From Pontibacter qinzhouensis (GTDB lineage Bacteria > Bacteroidota > Bacteroidia > Cytophagales > Hymenobacteraceae), in NCBI RefSeq assembly GCF_008017455.1, contig NZ_VRTY01000060.1, positions 1-37,817 of the forward strand: a stretch of 37,817 nt of DNA. Direction: 5' to 3'. The notes under the pieces were generated by a model. It was not told where the DNA came from, made no database searches, and saw only the letters and a program-made list of their open reading frames with translations. The position numbers and the translations under genes are program-made. Every line of letters starts with the position of its first letter. Within the stretch, counting starts at the first letter, position 1. Of this stretch, positions 5,684-14,637 are shown in pieces.

Positions 5684-8305
5684 ATGAATTTTAATAACTA
5701 TACCATTAAAGCACAGGAGGCCATCCAGAAGGCCTCCGAGATAGCAGGCGGCAACCAGCAGCAGGCTATCGAAACAGGGCATATCCTGAAAGCTATTCTG
5801 GAAACTGATGAAAACGTAACCAACTTCCTGTTGCAGAAGCTGAACGTTAACGGCCGCATACTGCACAGCAAGTTAGATGAAATAGTAGCTGGCTACCCGA
5901 AAGTAACAGGCGGAGGCGGCCCCTACTTAGCCAACGACACAGCCGCTGCCCTACAAAAAGCAACTTCGTATCTAAAAGAATTTGGCGATGAGTATGTAGC
6001 CATAGAGCACATGCTGCTTGGCCTGCTGGCTGGCCGCGATAAAATAGCCGGCCTGATGAAGGATGTTGGCTTTAACGAAAAAGACCTTAAAAAAGCAATA
6101 AAAGAACTGCGAGGCGGTGCCAAGGTAACCGACCAGAATGCCGAAGCTAAATACAATTCGCTCAAACGCTACGCCAAGGACCTGAACGAGCTGGCCCGCT
6201 CCGGCAAAATAGACCCGGTCATTGGCCGCGACGAAGAGATCCGCAGAGTGTTGCAGATCCTGAGCCGCCGCACCAAAAACAACCCGGTGCTGTTAGGAGA
6301 GCCTGGTGTGGGTAAAACTGCCATCGTGGAAGGCCTGGCACAACGCATCGTTTCTGGCGACGTGCCCGAAAACCTGAAGTCCAAAACGCTGATGAGCCTC
6401 GATATGGGCCTGCTCGTGGCCGGTGCCAAATACAAAGGCGAGTTTGAGGAACGCCTGAAAGCGGTAATCAAAGAAGTAATAGACGCAGAAGGCGAAATCG
6501 TACTCTTTATAGATGAGATCCACACCCTGATAGGTGCCGGTGCAGGCGGCGAAAGTGCCATGGACGCAGCCAACCTACTGAAACCAGCCCTGGCTCGCGG
6601 CGAACTGCATGCCATTGGTGCTACCACGCTGAAAGAGTATCAAAAATACATCGAGAAGGACAAAGCGCTGGAGCGACGTTTCCAGGCGGTAATGGTCGAT
6701 GAGCCGAGCGTACCCGATGCGATTTCGATTCTGCGCGGTATCAAAGATAAATATGAGCTGCACCACGGTGTACGGATTAAAGACGATGCCATTATTTCGG
6801 CAGTAGAGCTTTCGAGCCGCTACATCTCCGACCGCTTTTTGCCCGACAAAGCCATTGACCTGATGGACGAGGCCGCAGCCAAATTGCGTATCGAGATAGA
6901 CTCGCTGCCCGTAGAGCTCGACGAGATTCAGCGCCGCATCATGCAGCTGGAGATCGAGCGAGAGGCCATCCGCCGCGAAAACGACAAAGACAAAGAATCG
7001 GTGCTCTCCAAAGAAATTGCCGACCTGAGCGGCAAACGCGACGACCTGAAAGCCAAGTGGCAGAATGAGAAGCAGATTATAGAGGGGCTTCAGAAAGAGA
7101 AAGAAAACATTGAGCAGTACAAGCTGGAAGCGGAGCAGGCTGAGCGTGCCGGTGACTATGGCCGTGTAGCAGAGCTGCGTTACGGTAAAATTCAGGAAGC
7201 AGAGGCTCACCTGAAGCAACTGCAGGAGCAGGTACGCGAAATGCAGGGCGAAAACCCGATGCTGAAGGAAGAGGTGAATGCCGAAGATATTGCCGAAGTA
7301 GTAGCTAAATGGACCGGTATTCCTGTAAGCAAAATGCTGCAGAGCGACCGCGAAAAGCTGCTTAACCTGGAGCAGGAACTTGGTAAACGTGTGGCAGGCC
7401 AGGAAGAAGCGATAGAAGCTATTTCGGATGCAGTACGCCGAAGCCGGGCCGGTATGCAGGACCCAAAACGCCCAATCGGTTCATTTATCTTCCTGGGCAC
7501 TACTGGTGTAGGTAAAACCGAGCTGGCTAAAGCCCTGGCCGATTACTTGTTTAACGATGAAAACGCTATGGCCCGCATCGACATGAGCGAGTATCAGGAG
7601 CGCCATGCCGTGAGTCGCCTTATTGGTGCACCTCCAGGATACGTGGGTTACGACGAAGGTGGTCAGCTAACGGAGGCTATCCGTCGCAAGCCTTACTCTG
7701 TGGTACTGCTAGATGAAATCGAGAAAGCGCACCCTGATGTGTTCAACATTCTGCTTCAGGTGCTCGACGATGGCCGCCTGACCGACAGCAAAGGGCGCGT
7801 GGTGAATTTCAAGAACACCATTATTATCATGACCTCCAACATTGGCTCTCATATTATTCAGTCGAATTTTCAGAGCATGGAGGAGTACAACAAAGAGGAG
7901 GTAATAGAGCGTACCAAAGTCGAGGTGTTCGACCTGCTGAAGAAATCGGTAAGGCCGGAGTTCCTGAACCGAATCGATGAACTGGTGATGTTCCGTCCTC
8001 TGAGCCGTGGCGACATCCGCAAGATTGTTGATATTCAATTCCACCACATTCAGCAGCGCCTGGAAGAAGCTGGCATAGAACTTGTGGCTACCGATGAAGT
8101 ACTGGATTACCTGGGCGATCAAGGTTTCGATCCGCAATTTGGTGCCCGCCCGCTGAAGCGTGTGCTGCAACGCCAGATCCTGAACGAGTTATCGAAAGAA
8201 ATTCTCTCTGGCAGAATCAGTAAGGATTCGGTGGTAGAGGCCGTGTTACAGAATAGCAAAATCCAGTTCGTAAACGTAGACATCGAACTGCCAACCGATA
8301 AATAA
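5684..8305 (+). CDS. clpB: ATP-dependent chaperone ClpB (Hsp100 disaggregase)
   Basis: This 873-residue protein is a hexameric cytosolic AAA+ unfoldase that rescues aggregated proteins together with DnaK. Domains in order: Clp N-domain pair (residues ~1-150), first AAA+ module with Walker A GEPGVGKT at 205-212 and Walker B Asp277/Glu278, the long coiled-coil M-domain (~405-530), and a second AAA+ module with Walker A GTTGVGKT at 605-612 and Walker B Asp677/Glu678, followed by the D2 small domain. The M-domain separates ClpB from ClpA and ClpC, and the full length matches the family. I chose the ATG at 5684 (MNFNNYT), the usual family start; a GTG at 5666 in frame would add six residues. It is a single-gene unit closed by a terminator at 8334. 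Confidence 0.97.
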   Translation: MNFNNYTIKAQEAIQKASEIAGGNQQQAIETGHILKAILETDENVTNFLLQKLNVNGRILHSKLDEIVAGYPKVTGGGGPYLANDTAAALQKATSYLKEFGDEYVAIEHMLLGLLAGRDKIAGLMKDVGFNEKDLKKAIKELRGGAKVTDQNAEAKYNSLKRYAKDLNELARSGKIDPVIGRDEEIRRVLQILSRRTKNNPVLLGEPGVGKTAIVEGLAQRIVSGDVPENLKSKTLMSLDMGLLVAGAKYKGEFEERLKAVIKEVIDAEGEIVLFIDEIHTLIGAGAGGESAMDAANLLKPALARGELHAIGATTLKEYQKYIEKDKALERRFQAVMVDEPSVPDAISILRGIKDKYELHHGVRIKDDAIISAVELSSRYISDRFLPDKAIDLMDEAAAKLRIEIDSLPVELDEIQRRIMQLEIEREAIRRENDKDKESVLSKEIADLSGKRDDLKAKWQNEKQIIEGLQKEKENIEQYKLEAEQAERAGDYGRVAELRYGKIQEAEAHLKQLQEQVREMQGENPMLKEEVNAEDIAEVVAKWTGIPVSKMLQSDREKLLNLEQELGKRVAGQEEAIEAISDAVRRSRAGMQDPKRPIGSFIFLGTTGVGKTELAKALADYLFNDENAMARIDMSEYQERHAVSRLIGAPPGYVGYDEGGQLTEAIRRKPYSVVLLDEIEKAHPDVFNILLQVLDDGRLTDSKGRVVNFKNTIIIMTSNIGSHIIQSNFQSMEEYNKEEVIERTKVEVFDLLKKSVRPEFLNRIDELVMFRPLSRGDIRKIVDIQFHHIQQRLEEAGIELVATDEVLDYLGDQGFDPQFGARPLKRVLQRQILNELSKEILSGRISKDSVVEAVLQNSKIQFVNVDIELPTDK

Positions 8306-8333
8306 TTGTTTGTGAGTTAAAGTTTAGTTGAGT

Positions 8334-8371
8334 AAGCCCCGCTATTTCACCAGGAGTAGCGGGGCTTTTGT
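8334..8371 (+). terminator. Rho-independent terminator of clpB
   Basis: An 11-bp stem (8334-8344 with 8357-8367) with a 12-nt loop is followed by a T-rich tract (TTTTGTTTTG). It lies 28 nt behind the clpB stop. Confidence 0.85.
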
Positions 8372-8385
8372 TTTGTAACGATGTA

Positions 8386-8510
8386 CTGCCGCGAGCTTTC
8401 AGCTCGTGGTTACACATGGAGTGAGCTTTCAGCTCACGTTGCACATTATAATCATCCTCGCGAGTTGAAAACTCGCCTCATTGTTCCCACGAGCTGAAAG
8501 CTCGCGGGAG
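8386..8510. repeat. REP cluster 1 (four palindromes) upstream of the RAYT gene
   Basis: Four short hairpins share one core: CGAGCT-TTC-AGCTCG (8392-8406), GTGAGCT-TTC-AGCTCAC (8421-8437), GCGAGTT-GAA-AACTCGC (8460-8476) and CGAGCT-GAA-AGCTCG (8490-8504). The first two carry a TTC loop and the last two the reverse complement GAA, so the cluster as a whole is an imperfect inverted repeat. A near-identical copy lies behind the transposase gene. Confidence 0.85.
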
Positions 8511-8554
8511 TAGTTTTTTATAACCTAATTTCTGCTGATTTAGTAAAAAACTTC

Positions 8555-9103
8555 ATGAGCCGTAACTACAAATTTCGGGATCGTGAAAAGCTATATTTTG
8601 TTTCTTTTGCTGTCGTAAACTGGATTGACATGTTTGTGCGGCGGGAGTATAAAGATATAATTGTTGATAGCCTGAAGTACTGCATCACTAACAAAGGATT
8701 TGAGCTGTATGCATGGTGCCTTATAAGCAGTCATGTTCATTTGATTGTAGGCAGTACCAAAGAGCCCATAGATGGTATCCTTCGTGATATGAAACGACAT
8801 ACAGCAAAAAGAATTTTAAAGACCATTGAGGAACACAACCAGGAGAGTCGCAAAGAGTGGATGCTCTGGATGTTCAAAAGAGCTGGCACCCGAAACCCTC
8901 ACAACGAAACTTACCAATTCTGGCAACACCACAACCACCCTATTGAGCTTTCTAACAACTTTATGATGCAGCAGAAGCTGGACTATCTGCACCACAACCC
9001 GGTAGAAGCAGGCTTTGTAGAACAACCACAAGACTATTTGTACAGCAGCGCAAGAGATTATGCCGGTCAGGAAGGCTTACTAGATGTAATTCTAATAGAA
9101 TAA
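8555..9103 (+). CDS. REP-associated tyrosine transposase (RAYT, Y1/HUH family)
   Basis: A 182-residue single-domain enzyme of the IS200/IS605-related Y1 transposase group. The HUH metal-binding motif is His60-Val-His62 within SSHVHLIV. The likely catalytic tyrosine is Tyr144 in the YLHHNPVEAG motif, the standard C-terminal signature of the group. RAYTs are domesticated single-copy relatives of IS200 transposases that bind, nick and join single-stranded REP hairpins and are thought to spread them. The context supports this strongly: near-identical four-hairpin REP clusters lie 45 nt before and 18 nt behind the gene, as direct copies. The frame is complete with no frameshift, so it may be active. 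It does not look like a full IS, because there are no left/right ends adjacent to a TTAC-type target that I can see. Confidence 0.92.
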   Translation: MSRNYKFRDREKLYFVSFAVVNWIDMFVRREYKDIIVDSLKYCITNKGFELYAWCLISSHVHLIVGSTKEPIDGILRDMKRHTAKRILKTIEEHNQESRKEWMLWMFKRAGTRNPHNETYQFWQHHNHPIELSNNFMMQQKLDYLHHNPVEAGFVEQPQDYLYSSARDYAGQEGLLDVILIE

Positions 9104-9120
9104 ACATCAAAACAGACATC

Positions 9121-9246
9121 ACTCCCGCGAGCTTTCAGCTCGTGGTTATACATGAGGTGAGCTTTCAGCTCACGTTGCACACCTTAATAGTCCTCGCGAG
9201 TTGAAAACTCGCCTCACTATTCCCACGACTTGAAAGCTCGCAGGCG
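9121..9246. repeat. REP cluster 2 (four palindromes) downstream of the RAYT gene
   Basis: A direct copy of cluster 1 with the same order and spacing: hairpins at 9128-9142, 9157-9173, 9196-9212 and 9226-9240. The fourth is degraded by a change in its left arm (CGACTT instead of CGAGCT). The cluster also separates the convergent RAYT and lactonase genes and may end their transcripts. Confidence 0.85.
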
Positions 9247-9307
9247 TAACATCACTACTACTCCCCCTTCAGCACAGCACAACCTTCTTAAAAATTAGCT
9301 CTTAAAC

Positions 9308-10537
9308 CTACTTAAACGCCGGCACCACCTCCGGGCACATTGGTGCCTCCACCTGCACCTCGTGGCCGCTTGGCGTAAGTTTACCGGAGGCTTTGTCTAT
9401 TTTAAAAGTGACGAGGTTGTTAGAGCGCTCGTTAGCTACCAGTAAAATATTTCCGGTAAGGTCGATGGTGAAGTCGCGGGGCCAGTCGCCGCCTACGTTT
9501 TCGTGCTGCACCTGCTTTAGCTCTCCGGTGCTTTGGTTTATAGCATATACCACAATGCTGTTGTGCCCACGGTTAGCCCCGTACAGGAACTTACCATCCG
9601 GAGATACTTTCACAGCAGAGCACTGGTTATTTTCTTTAAAATCAGCCGGGATTGTAGCCACAGTTTGTACCTCAGAAAAAGTGCCTTTATCGGCATTGTA
9701 AGAGAGCGCTACCATAGTAGAGTTAAGCTCATTAATTAAAAAAGCAAAACGCCCGTTCGGATGGAAAGCCATGTGGCGTGGGCCGGAACCTGCCTTTACA
9801 GTATAGGCTACTGCAGGCTCATTCGGTACTAACTTTTTATCCTGATACCGGTACCCTAATACCTGGTCGGTACCCAGATCTACGGCAAAAGCGAATTTGT
9901 TGGCAGGGTCGGGCGTAATAAAATGCGCATGCGGCCCCTCCTGCCGGTCTTTGTTCGGGCCTGAACCTTTGTGCTGACCTACTCCTGCAGCTGCTGCCAG
10001 GCTGCCATCTGGTTGCATAGGCAAAGCGGCTACATTGCCACCGCCATAATTCGCTACTAGCACCATACCGTTTTTCTCATCAACCGACACATGGCAGGGG
10101 CCGGTACCTTTAGAGGCCACCTGGTTTAGCATGGTGAGTTGCCCGCTCTGCTGGTCTACCGAAAAAGCCGTAACGGCTCCGCTTTTCTCTCCACCAAAAT
10201 CGCCTTTCTCGTTAACGGCATATAAAAATTTGCGGTCTTCGCTAAATGCCAGGTACGTAGGTTTAGCGCCACCTTTAGCAGCACCTACCGCTGCCAGGGC
10301 TCCGGTTTCGGTGTCCAGGCTATACATAAAAATATTTTCTTGCTCATCTGCGCCACTTGTGCCAAGGTATACCATATACGATTCTTCTGAGTTAGTTTCA
10401 CGATTACCTGTTTCCTCAGCTGTTGCCGTGCTGTTTGCATCGGAAGAAGAGGTGTTACAGGCCGACATAGCCAGCACCAGGCCCGCTACAGTTACTTTTA
10501 CAAAGCTGTTGCGCATATGGTTATACATTTTTCTCAT
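9308..10537 (-). CDS. Lactonase-family seven-bladed beta-propeller lipoprotein
   Basis: This 409-residue protein has a lipoprotein signal peptide with a lipobox (LAMSAC, Cys at ~27) followed by a Ser/Thr/Asn/Glu-rich linker (~28-52), so it is probably anchored in a membrane facing the periplasm or surface. The rest is a 7-bladed propeller of the 6-phosphogluconolactonase (YbhE/Pgl) type. Typical repeats include KPTYLAFSEDRKFLYAVNE, GTGPCHVSVDEKNGMVLVANYGGG, GPRHMAFHPNGRFAFLINE, and a GPHAHFITPDPANKFAFAVDLG segment. Known members hydrolyse sugar lactones, but this one is exported, so a cytosolic pentose-phosphate role is unlikely; the substrate may be an extracellular lactone. The ATG at 10537 gives the full signal; a shorter start at M8 is possible. 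It is divergent from the HupE gene. Confidence 0.88.
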   Translation of the reverse strand: MRKMYNHMRNSFVKVTVAGLVLAMSACNTSSSDANSTATAEETGNRETNSEESYMVYLGTSGADEQENIFMYSLDTETGALAAVGAAKGGAKPTYLAFSEDRKFLYAVNEKGDFGGEKSGAVTAFSVDQQSGQLTMLNQVASKGTGPCHVSVDEKNGMVLVANYGGGNVAALPMQPDGSLAAAAGVGQHKGSGPNKDRQEGPHAHFITPDPANKFAFAVDLGTDQVLGYRYQDKKLVPNEPAVAYTVKAGSGPRHMAFHPNGRFAFLINELNSTMVALSYNADKGTFSEVQTVATIPADFKENNQCSAVKVSPDGKFLYGANRGHNSIVVYAINQSTGELKQVQHENVGGDWPRDFTIDLTGNILLVANERSNNLVTFKIDKASGKLTPSGHEVQVEAPMCPEVVPAFK

Positions 10538-10922
10538 TTGTGTTGATGTTTTATAAATTGAAATCAGATTAAAATAACGGGAAGCCTTGACAAAAAAGAG
10601 CCAAAAAAGCTTCTGAAGGGCATTTTCATTAGCATAATTTGTTTGGAGCCGGAACCAACTGTGCAGGATCGGTGCCAGTAAAATGTGTTTGGGAGCGCCC
10701 CTACTCCTCCGGCTTCAGGCAGAAACCTGAAGCAGCAACAAATTTCCATAGGTCCATTACTTCGTATATAGCTCCTACCTTGTCTGCAGTGTTAACTTAC
10801 TTAAAATTCCTGAATCGGCCATACCCTCTGCACACACTTTAAAAGTGTAGCTGCATATTTTATGTTGCAATCCTTTGCTTAATGGTTTATTTTGCAACTT
10901 AGTTACACTCAAAAAAGCTATT
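10538..10922. other. Divergent intergenic region between lactonase and HupE genes
   Basis: This 385-bp gap must contain promoters for both divergent genes. It holds dispersed repeat copy 3, about 65 nt from the lactonase start. No clear TAnnTTTG element or operator could be identified, and the open frames inside it look fortuitous. Confidence 0.4.
10584..10640 (+). repeat. Dispersed intergenic repeat, copy 3 (forward)
   Basis: Core GCTTCTGAAGGGCATTTTC at 10609-10627 followed by ATTAGCATAATTT to 10640. The distal GCCTTGACA (10584-10592) corresponds to the CCCTTGGCA end of full copies. Confidence 0.7.
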
Positions 10923-11516
10923 GTGTCTTCTACATTTCAGACGTACCTTAAACTCGGGTTTCATCATATCTACGATTTCAGAGCCTACGACCACATGCTG
11001 TTTCTGCTGGCGCTATGTGCGATTTACACCCTCAGCGACTGGCGAAAAATAATTGCATTGGTTACCAGCTTTACCCTGGGCCACTCTGTTACGCTGGCTT
11101 TGTCTACGTTCAACATCATTAAGTTCGATTCCGACCTGATCGAGTTTCTGATACCAGTTACCATTTTATTTACCTGCTTTACCAACTTCTTTAAATTAAA
11201 AGGAGCCGCCACCAACCAGCACCCAGTCTGGTCGTTTCATAACCTGCTGGCCATTGTGTTCGGGCTTATTCATGGCATGGGCTTTTCTAACTTTTTGCGT
11301 TCGCTACTGGGGCGCAACAGCAAAATATGGGAACAGCTGCTTGCCTTTAACATCGGCATAGAACTGGGCCAGCTCCTGATCGTGGCCATAATTCTGGTGG
11401 CCGGTTTTGTGGCCCTGAACCTGCTCCGCCTGAAACGCCGCGATTGGATAATGGTACTTTCGAGTGCTGCGACAGGCATAGCTTTGGTTTTAATGATGGA
11501 AAATAGTATCTTTTAG
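10923..11516 (+). CDS. HupE/UreJ-family integral membrane protein
   Basis: A ~197-residue inner-membrane protein with about six hydrophobic helices. Family features are the N-terminal LKLGFHHIYDFRAYDHMLF segment with paired His residues and an Asp-His, GHSVTLALS after the second helix, and FGLIHGMGFSNFL in the middle. HupE/UreJ proteins are associated with nickel or other metal uptake in hydrogenase and urease clusters, but many Bacteroidota carry stand-alone copies of unknown role; no hydrogenase or urease gene is near. I chose the GTG at 10923, which gives the usual family N-terminus; a TTG at 10875 would add 16 residues that do not look conserved. It is followed 53 nt later by the M1 peptidase and may be co-transcribed. 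Confidence 0.82.
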   Translation: MSSTFQTYLKLGFHHIYDFRAYDHMLFLLALCAIYTLSDWRKIIALVTSFTLGHSVTLALSTFNIIKFDSDLIEFLIPVTILFTCFTNFFKLKGAATNQHPVWSFHNLLAIVFGLIHGMGFSNFLRSLLGRNSKIWEQLLAFNIGIELGQLLIVAIILVAGFVALNLLRLKRRDWIMVLSSAATGIALVLMMENSIF

Positions 11517-11569
11517 GCTTTAATTTACTGCACTTTTACAATCTAACTACAAATACATACCTAACCGGA

Positions 11570-13900
11570 ATGAGAAACCTATTAAAGGGCATTGCCTTGT
11601 TTTGTTTTCTGGCTGGCCCGCTGGCCGTTAAAGCCCAGGATACAAAGTTCGGTCAGCTAGGTCAGGAGTTGCCTACACCCAATACCTACCGAACTGCCTC
11701 CGGCGCACCAGGGCACCAGTACTGGCAGCAGCGCGCCGATTATACCATTAAGGTAGAACTCAACGACCAGAACCAGTCTGTTACCGGCTCCGAAACCATT
11801 ACCTACACCAACAACTCGCCCGATGTGCTCACCTACCTGTGGCTACAGCTGGATCAGAACATTTACGAGCCTAACTCCATGAGCAACCTCACCAGAACAG
11901 GAAGCCTGGAAGAAAGAATGTCGATACAGGCGATGGAGCGACTGGCACGCGAGAATTTTGATGGTGGCTTTAAAATACAGGCCGTGAAAGAACGGGGCGG
12001 CAAAGCCCTGAACTATACCATAAACAACACTATGATGCGCGTAGACCTGCCCTCGCCGCTAAAGCCGAAGCAGAGTTTTACGTTCAGCATAGACTGGCAC
12101 CATAATATTAATAACCAGCTAACGCTGGGCGGCCGCTCCGGCTACGAATACTTCCCTACCGACGGCAATTACCTCTACGAAATGGCGCAGTGGTTTCCGC
12201 GCATGGCCGTTTACGACGATGTAAATGGCTGGCAGCACAAGCAGTTTCTGGGCAGCGGTGAATTTGCGCTCCCTTTTGGCGACTATAAAGTGAGCATTAC
12301 CGTTCCGGCCGACCATGTGGTAGCCGCAACCGGCGAACTGCAAAACGCCAGCCAGGTACTGAGTTCCACGCAGCAGAAACGCTTTGCCGATGCCGCCAAA
12401 AGCAACAAACCGGTGGTGATTGTAACGCAGGAGGAAGCCACACAAGCTGAAAAATCAAAAGCCAGCGCAAAGAAAACCTGGACTTATGCCGCCACCAATG
12501 TGCGCGATTTTGCCTGGGCCAGTTCCCGTAAATTTATCTGGGATGCCATGAATGTACGTGTGGCTGGCAAGAACATTCTCGCCATGTCGTACTACCCAAA
12601 AGAAGGAAACCCACTTTGGGGCCAGTATTCCACAGCCTCAGTAGCGCATACCCTGCAGGTTTATTCCAAACATACCATTGATTACCCGTACCCGGTAGCT
12701 ATTTCGGTGCACGGGCCAGTGGGTGGCATGGAATACCCGATGCTCTCGTTTAATGGCTATCGCCCTGAACCAGATGGCACCTACTCCGACCGCACCAAGT
12801 ATGGCCTTATTTCGGTTATTATTCATGAGGTTGGTCACAACTTCTTCCCGATGATTATCAACTCCGATGAGCGCCAGTGGACTTGGATGGATGAAGGTCT
12901 GAACACCTTTATGCAGTACATTGCCGAGCAGGAGTGGGAACGCAACTACCCCTCGCGTCGTGGTGAGCCGCAGAACATTGTAGAGTATATGAAAAGCGAC
13001 AAGAGCACCCAGGTTCCGATTATGACCAACTCAGAGTCGGTGCTGCAGTTCGGCAACAATGCCTATGGCAAGCCTGCCACTGCCCTTAACATTTTGCGCG
13101 AAACCGTAATGGGTCGCGAGCTGTTCGATTATGCCTTTAAAGAATACGCTACCCGCTGGGCCTTTAAACATCCCATGCCAGCCGACTTTTTCCGGACCAT
13201 GGAAGATGCCTCCGGCGTAGATCTCGATTGGTTCTGGAGGGGCTGGTTTTACACTACCGACCACACCGATATGGCTATTGAAGGCGTAAAATGGTACACC
13301 ATCGACTCTCAGAACCCCGAATTTGTAAACGCACAGAAGCGGGAGCAACTGAACAAGGCGCCACAAACCCTGTCGCAGCAGCGTAACCTGCAGGACATTC
13401 CGCGTACGCTCGTAGATGCCAATCCCGAACTGAACGATTTCTACAACAGCTACGACCCACTTACCACCACAGCAGCCGACCAGCAGCGTTACCAGTCGTT
13501 CCTGAATGGCCTGTCGCCGGAGCAGAAGAAAATACTCGATTCTGGCATGAACTTCTACGAGGTTGGCTTTAAGAACCTGGGCGGCCTGGTGATGCCCCTG
13601 ATCGTGCGTATGGAGTTTGAAGATGGAACAGACGAAGTGGTAAACATACCTGCCGAGATCTGGCGCCTCAACAACACCGATATCACCAAGGTGTTTGTAA
13701 CCGAAAAGCCGGTAGCCAGCTTCACGCTCGACCCATTCCTGCAAACAGCCGATACCGATTTATCGAACAACACGTTCCCGCGCCGCCTGGCCCCGTCGCG
13801 CTTCGAACTATTTAAGCAGCAGAGCCAGCAGCCACAAAACCCGATGCAACGCCAAAACTCGAGCAGCCGCTCTAACCAGCGCAACAGCACCGGACAATAA
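11570..13900 (+). CDS. Secreted M1-family zinc metallopeptidase (aminopeptidase)
   Basis: A 776-residue protein with a signal peptide (MRNLLKGIALF..., cleavage near KAQ). An N-terminal beta domain (~45-270) precedes the gluzincin catalytic domain. Catalytic features are visible: the substrate-binding G-G-M-E motif with Glu388, the zinc site His419-Glu420-x-x-His423, and the third ligand Glu442 in DEGLNTF, exactly 18 residues after the last His as in the family. Proteins of this family remove N-terminal amino acids from peptides; here it should act in the periplasm or outside. A C-terminal extension (~600-776) ends in a low-complexity Gln/Asn/Ser/Arg tail rather than a sorting domain. A terminator follows. 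Exact substrate preference cannot be read from sequence. Confidence 0.93.
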   Translation: MRNLLKGIALFCFLAGPLAVKAQDTKFGQLGQELPTPNTYRTASGAPGHQYWQQRADYTIKVELNDQNQSVTGSETITYTNNSPDVLTYLWLQLDQNIYEPNSMSNLTRTGSLEERMSIQAMERLARENFDGGFKIQAVKERGGKALNYTINNTMMRVDLPSPLKPKQSFTFSIDWHHNINNQLTLGGRSGYEYFPTDGNYLYEMAQWFPRMAVYDDVNGWQHKQFLGSGEFALPFGDYKVSITVPADHVVAATGELQNASQVLSSTQQKRFADAAKSNKPVVIVTQEEATQAEKSKASAKKTWTYAATNVRDFAWASSRKFIWDAMNVRVAGKNILAMSYYPKEGNPLWGQYSTASVAHTLQVYSKHTIDYPYPVAISVHGPVGGMEYPMLSFNGYRPEPDGTYSDRTKYGLISVIIHEVGHNFFPMIINSDERQWTWMDEGLNTFMQYIAEQEWERNYPSRRGEPQNIVEYMKSDKSTQVPIMTNSESVLQFGNNAYGKPATALNILRETVMGRELFDYAFKEYATRWAFKHPMPADFFRTMEDASGVDLDWFWRGWFYTTDHTDMAIEGVKWYTIDSQNPEFVNAQKREQLNKAPQTLSQQRNLQDIPRTLVDANPELNDFYNSYDPLTTTAADQQRYQSFLNGLSPEQKKILDSGMNFYEVGFKNLGGLVMPLIVRMEFEDGTDEVVNIPAEIWRLNNTDITKVFVTEKPVASFTLDPFLQTADTDLSNNTFPRRLAPSRFELFKQQSQQPQNPMQRQNSSSRSNQRNSTGQ

Positions 13901-13926
13901 ACGACTTTACTTTTAGCCGTTAGAAT

Positions 13927-13962
13927 ATCCCTCGTTCCAGCTTTGGTGCGGGGGATTTTTTC
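13927..13962 (+). terminator. Terminator of the M1 peptidase gene
   Basis: ATCCCTCG (13927-13934) pairs with CGGGGGAT (13949-13956, one G-T pair) and is followed by a six-T run. Confidence 0.75.
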
Positions 13963-13985
13963 TATTGATGCTTTTCCTGCATTTT

Positions 13986-14043
13986 ACCCTTGGCGTTAAA
14001 TCCACTGAAATACTTCTGGAGGCCATTTTTGTTAGAATAATTG
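13986..14043 (+). repeat. Dispersed intergenic repeat, copy 4 (forward)
   Basis: Full-length copy: ACCCTTGGC at 13986-13994, core TACTTCTGGAGGCCATTTTT, then GTTAGAATAATTG to 14043. Confidence 0.75.
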
Positions 14044-14182
14044 AGTTTGTTTCTCCTTGTTAGTTGCTGATTGTTAAATGGCTAAATGGTTGATATGAAA
14101 GAATTTTGATTGAGTGAATACTTGAATAAGATTCTAGGAACAGGCATACCTTTTAAAAACATCCTGTAAATCTTCTAGCCCC

Positions 14183-14220
14183 AAATAGCCTCTGGAAGGC
14201 CAAAATTATTAGAATATTTT
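14183..14220 (+). repeat. Dispersed intergenic repeat, copy 5 (forward, diverged)
   Basis: Core AAATAGCCTCTGGAAGGCC then AAAATTATTAGAATATTTT. The distal CCCTTGGCA part is missing. It lies about 170 bp behind copy 4 in the same orientation. Confidence 0.6.
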
Positions 14221-14301
14221 CATCGAAAGAAAGCTAATATAGACCTTGTATTGTGGCAGGAAGCAACGAAGAGAACACTTCAGCCAGGTGCACCTATTGA
14301 G

Positions 14302-14380
14302 GCTCCACTGTCTGAGCGTTCAGCGAGTTTGGAGCATCCTGATTTTTTTGGTTCTTTTTGTATCAAGACAAAAAGAACCA
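14302..14380. other. Tandem hairpins, possible small structured RNA or Bacteroidota repeat
   Basis: GCTCCA (14302-14307) pairs with TGGAGC (14330-14335) around an inner CTGA/TCAG hairpin. About 13 nt later comes a perfect 13-bp stem (14349-14361 with 14368-14380) whose arms read TGGTTCTTTTTGT and its complement. The pair could be the end of a small transcript or a repeat element; no start signal was found. Confidence 0.4.
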
Positions 14381-14577
14381 GAAAGCAGGCAATAATATAG
14401 CTGCATTCCGTTATCACAGCTATACCAGTAACTATGCGAACTTAAACTAAACACTACAAGCTGCTTCTGCATCTCGCCCACAAGAATCTTCCAGAATGAC
14501 AGAGATATAAGAGCTGAACCAGAAATAGGACGGTGTAAATACTAATCACATTTTTTACTAGCTTAGCTATACAGCAG

Positions 14578-14614
14578 AAAAGCCCACAGGTCTGGCTGAC
14601 GCTGTGAGCTTTTT
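14578..14614. terminator. Terminator of the minus-strand carboxypeptidase-regulatory-like gene
   Basis: A 10-bp stem with one mismatch (14580-14589 with 14602-14611) has T runs on both strands. On the minus strand it lies about 25 nt after the stop at 14638. Confidence 0.7.
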
Positions 14615-14637
14615 AATTGTATAAAAAGAATGCTGTT

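Larger units (their letters stand above)
13962..14577. other. Convergent intergenic region with several repeats
   Basis: This ~600-bp stretch lies between convergent genes and codes for nothing I can support. It holds dispersed repeat copies 4 and 5, a nested hairpin at 14302-14335 and a long T/A hairpin at 14349-14380. The parts between are AT-rich and featureless. Confidence 0.5.

Noticed and set aside
9243..9256. GCGTAACATCA behind REP cluster 2, matching 11 nt of the MITE terminal repeat
   Set aside because: There is no partner end or target duplication nearby, so it is treated as a chance match.
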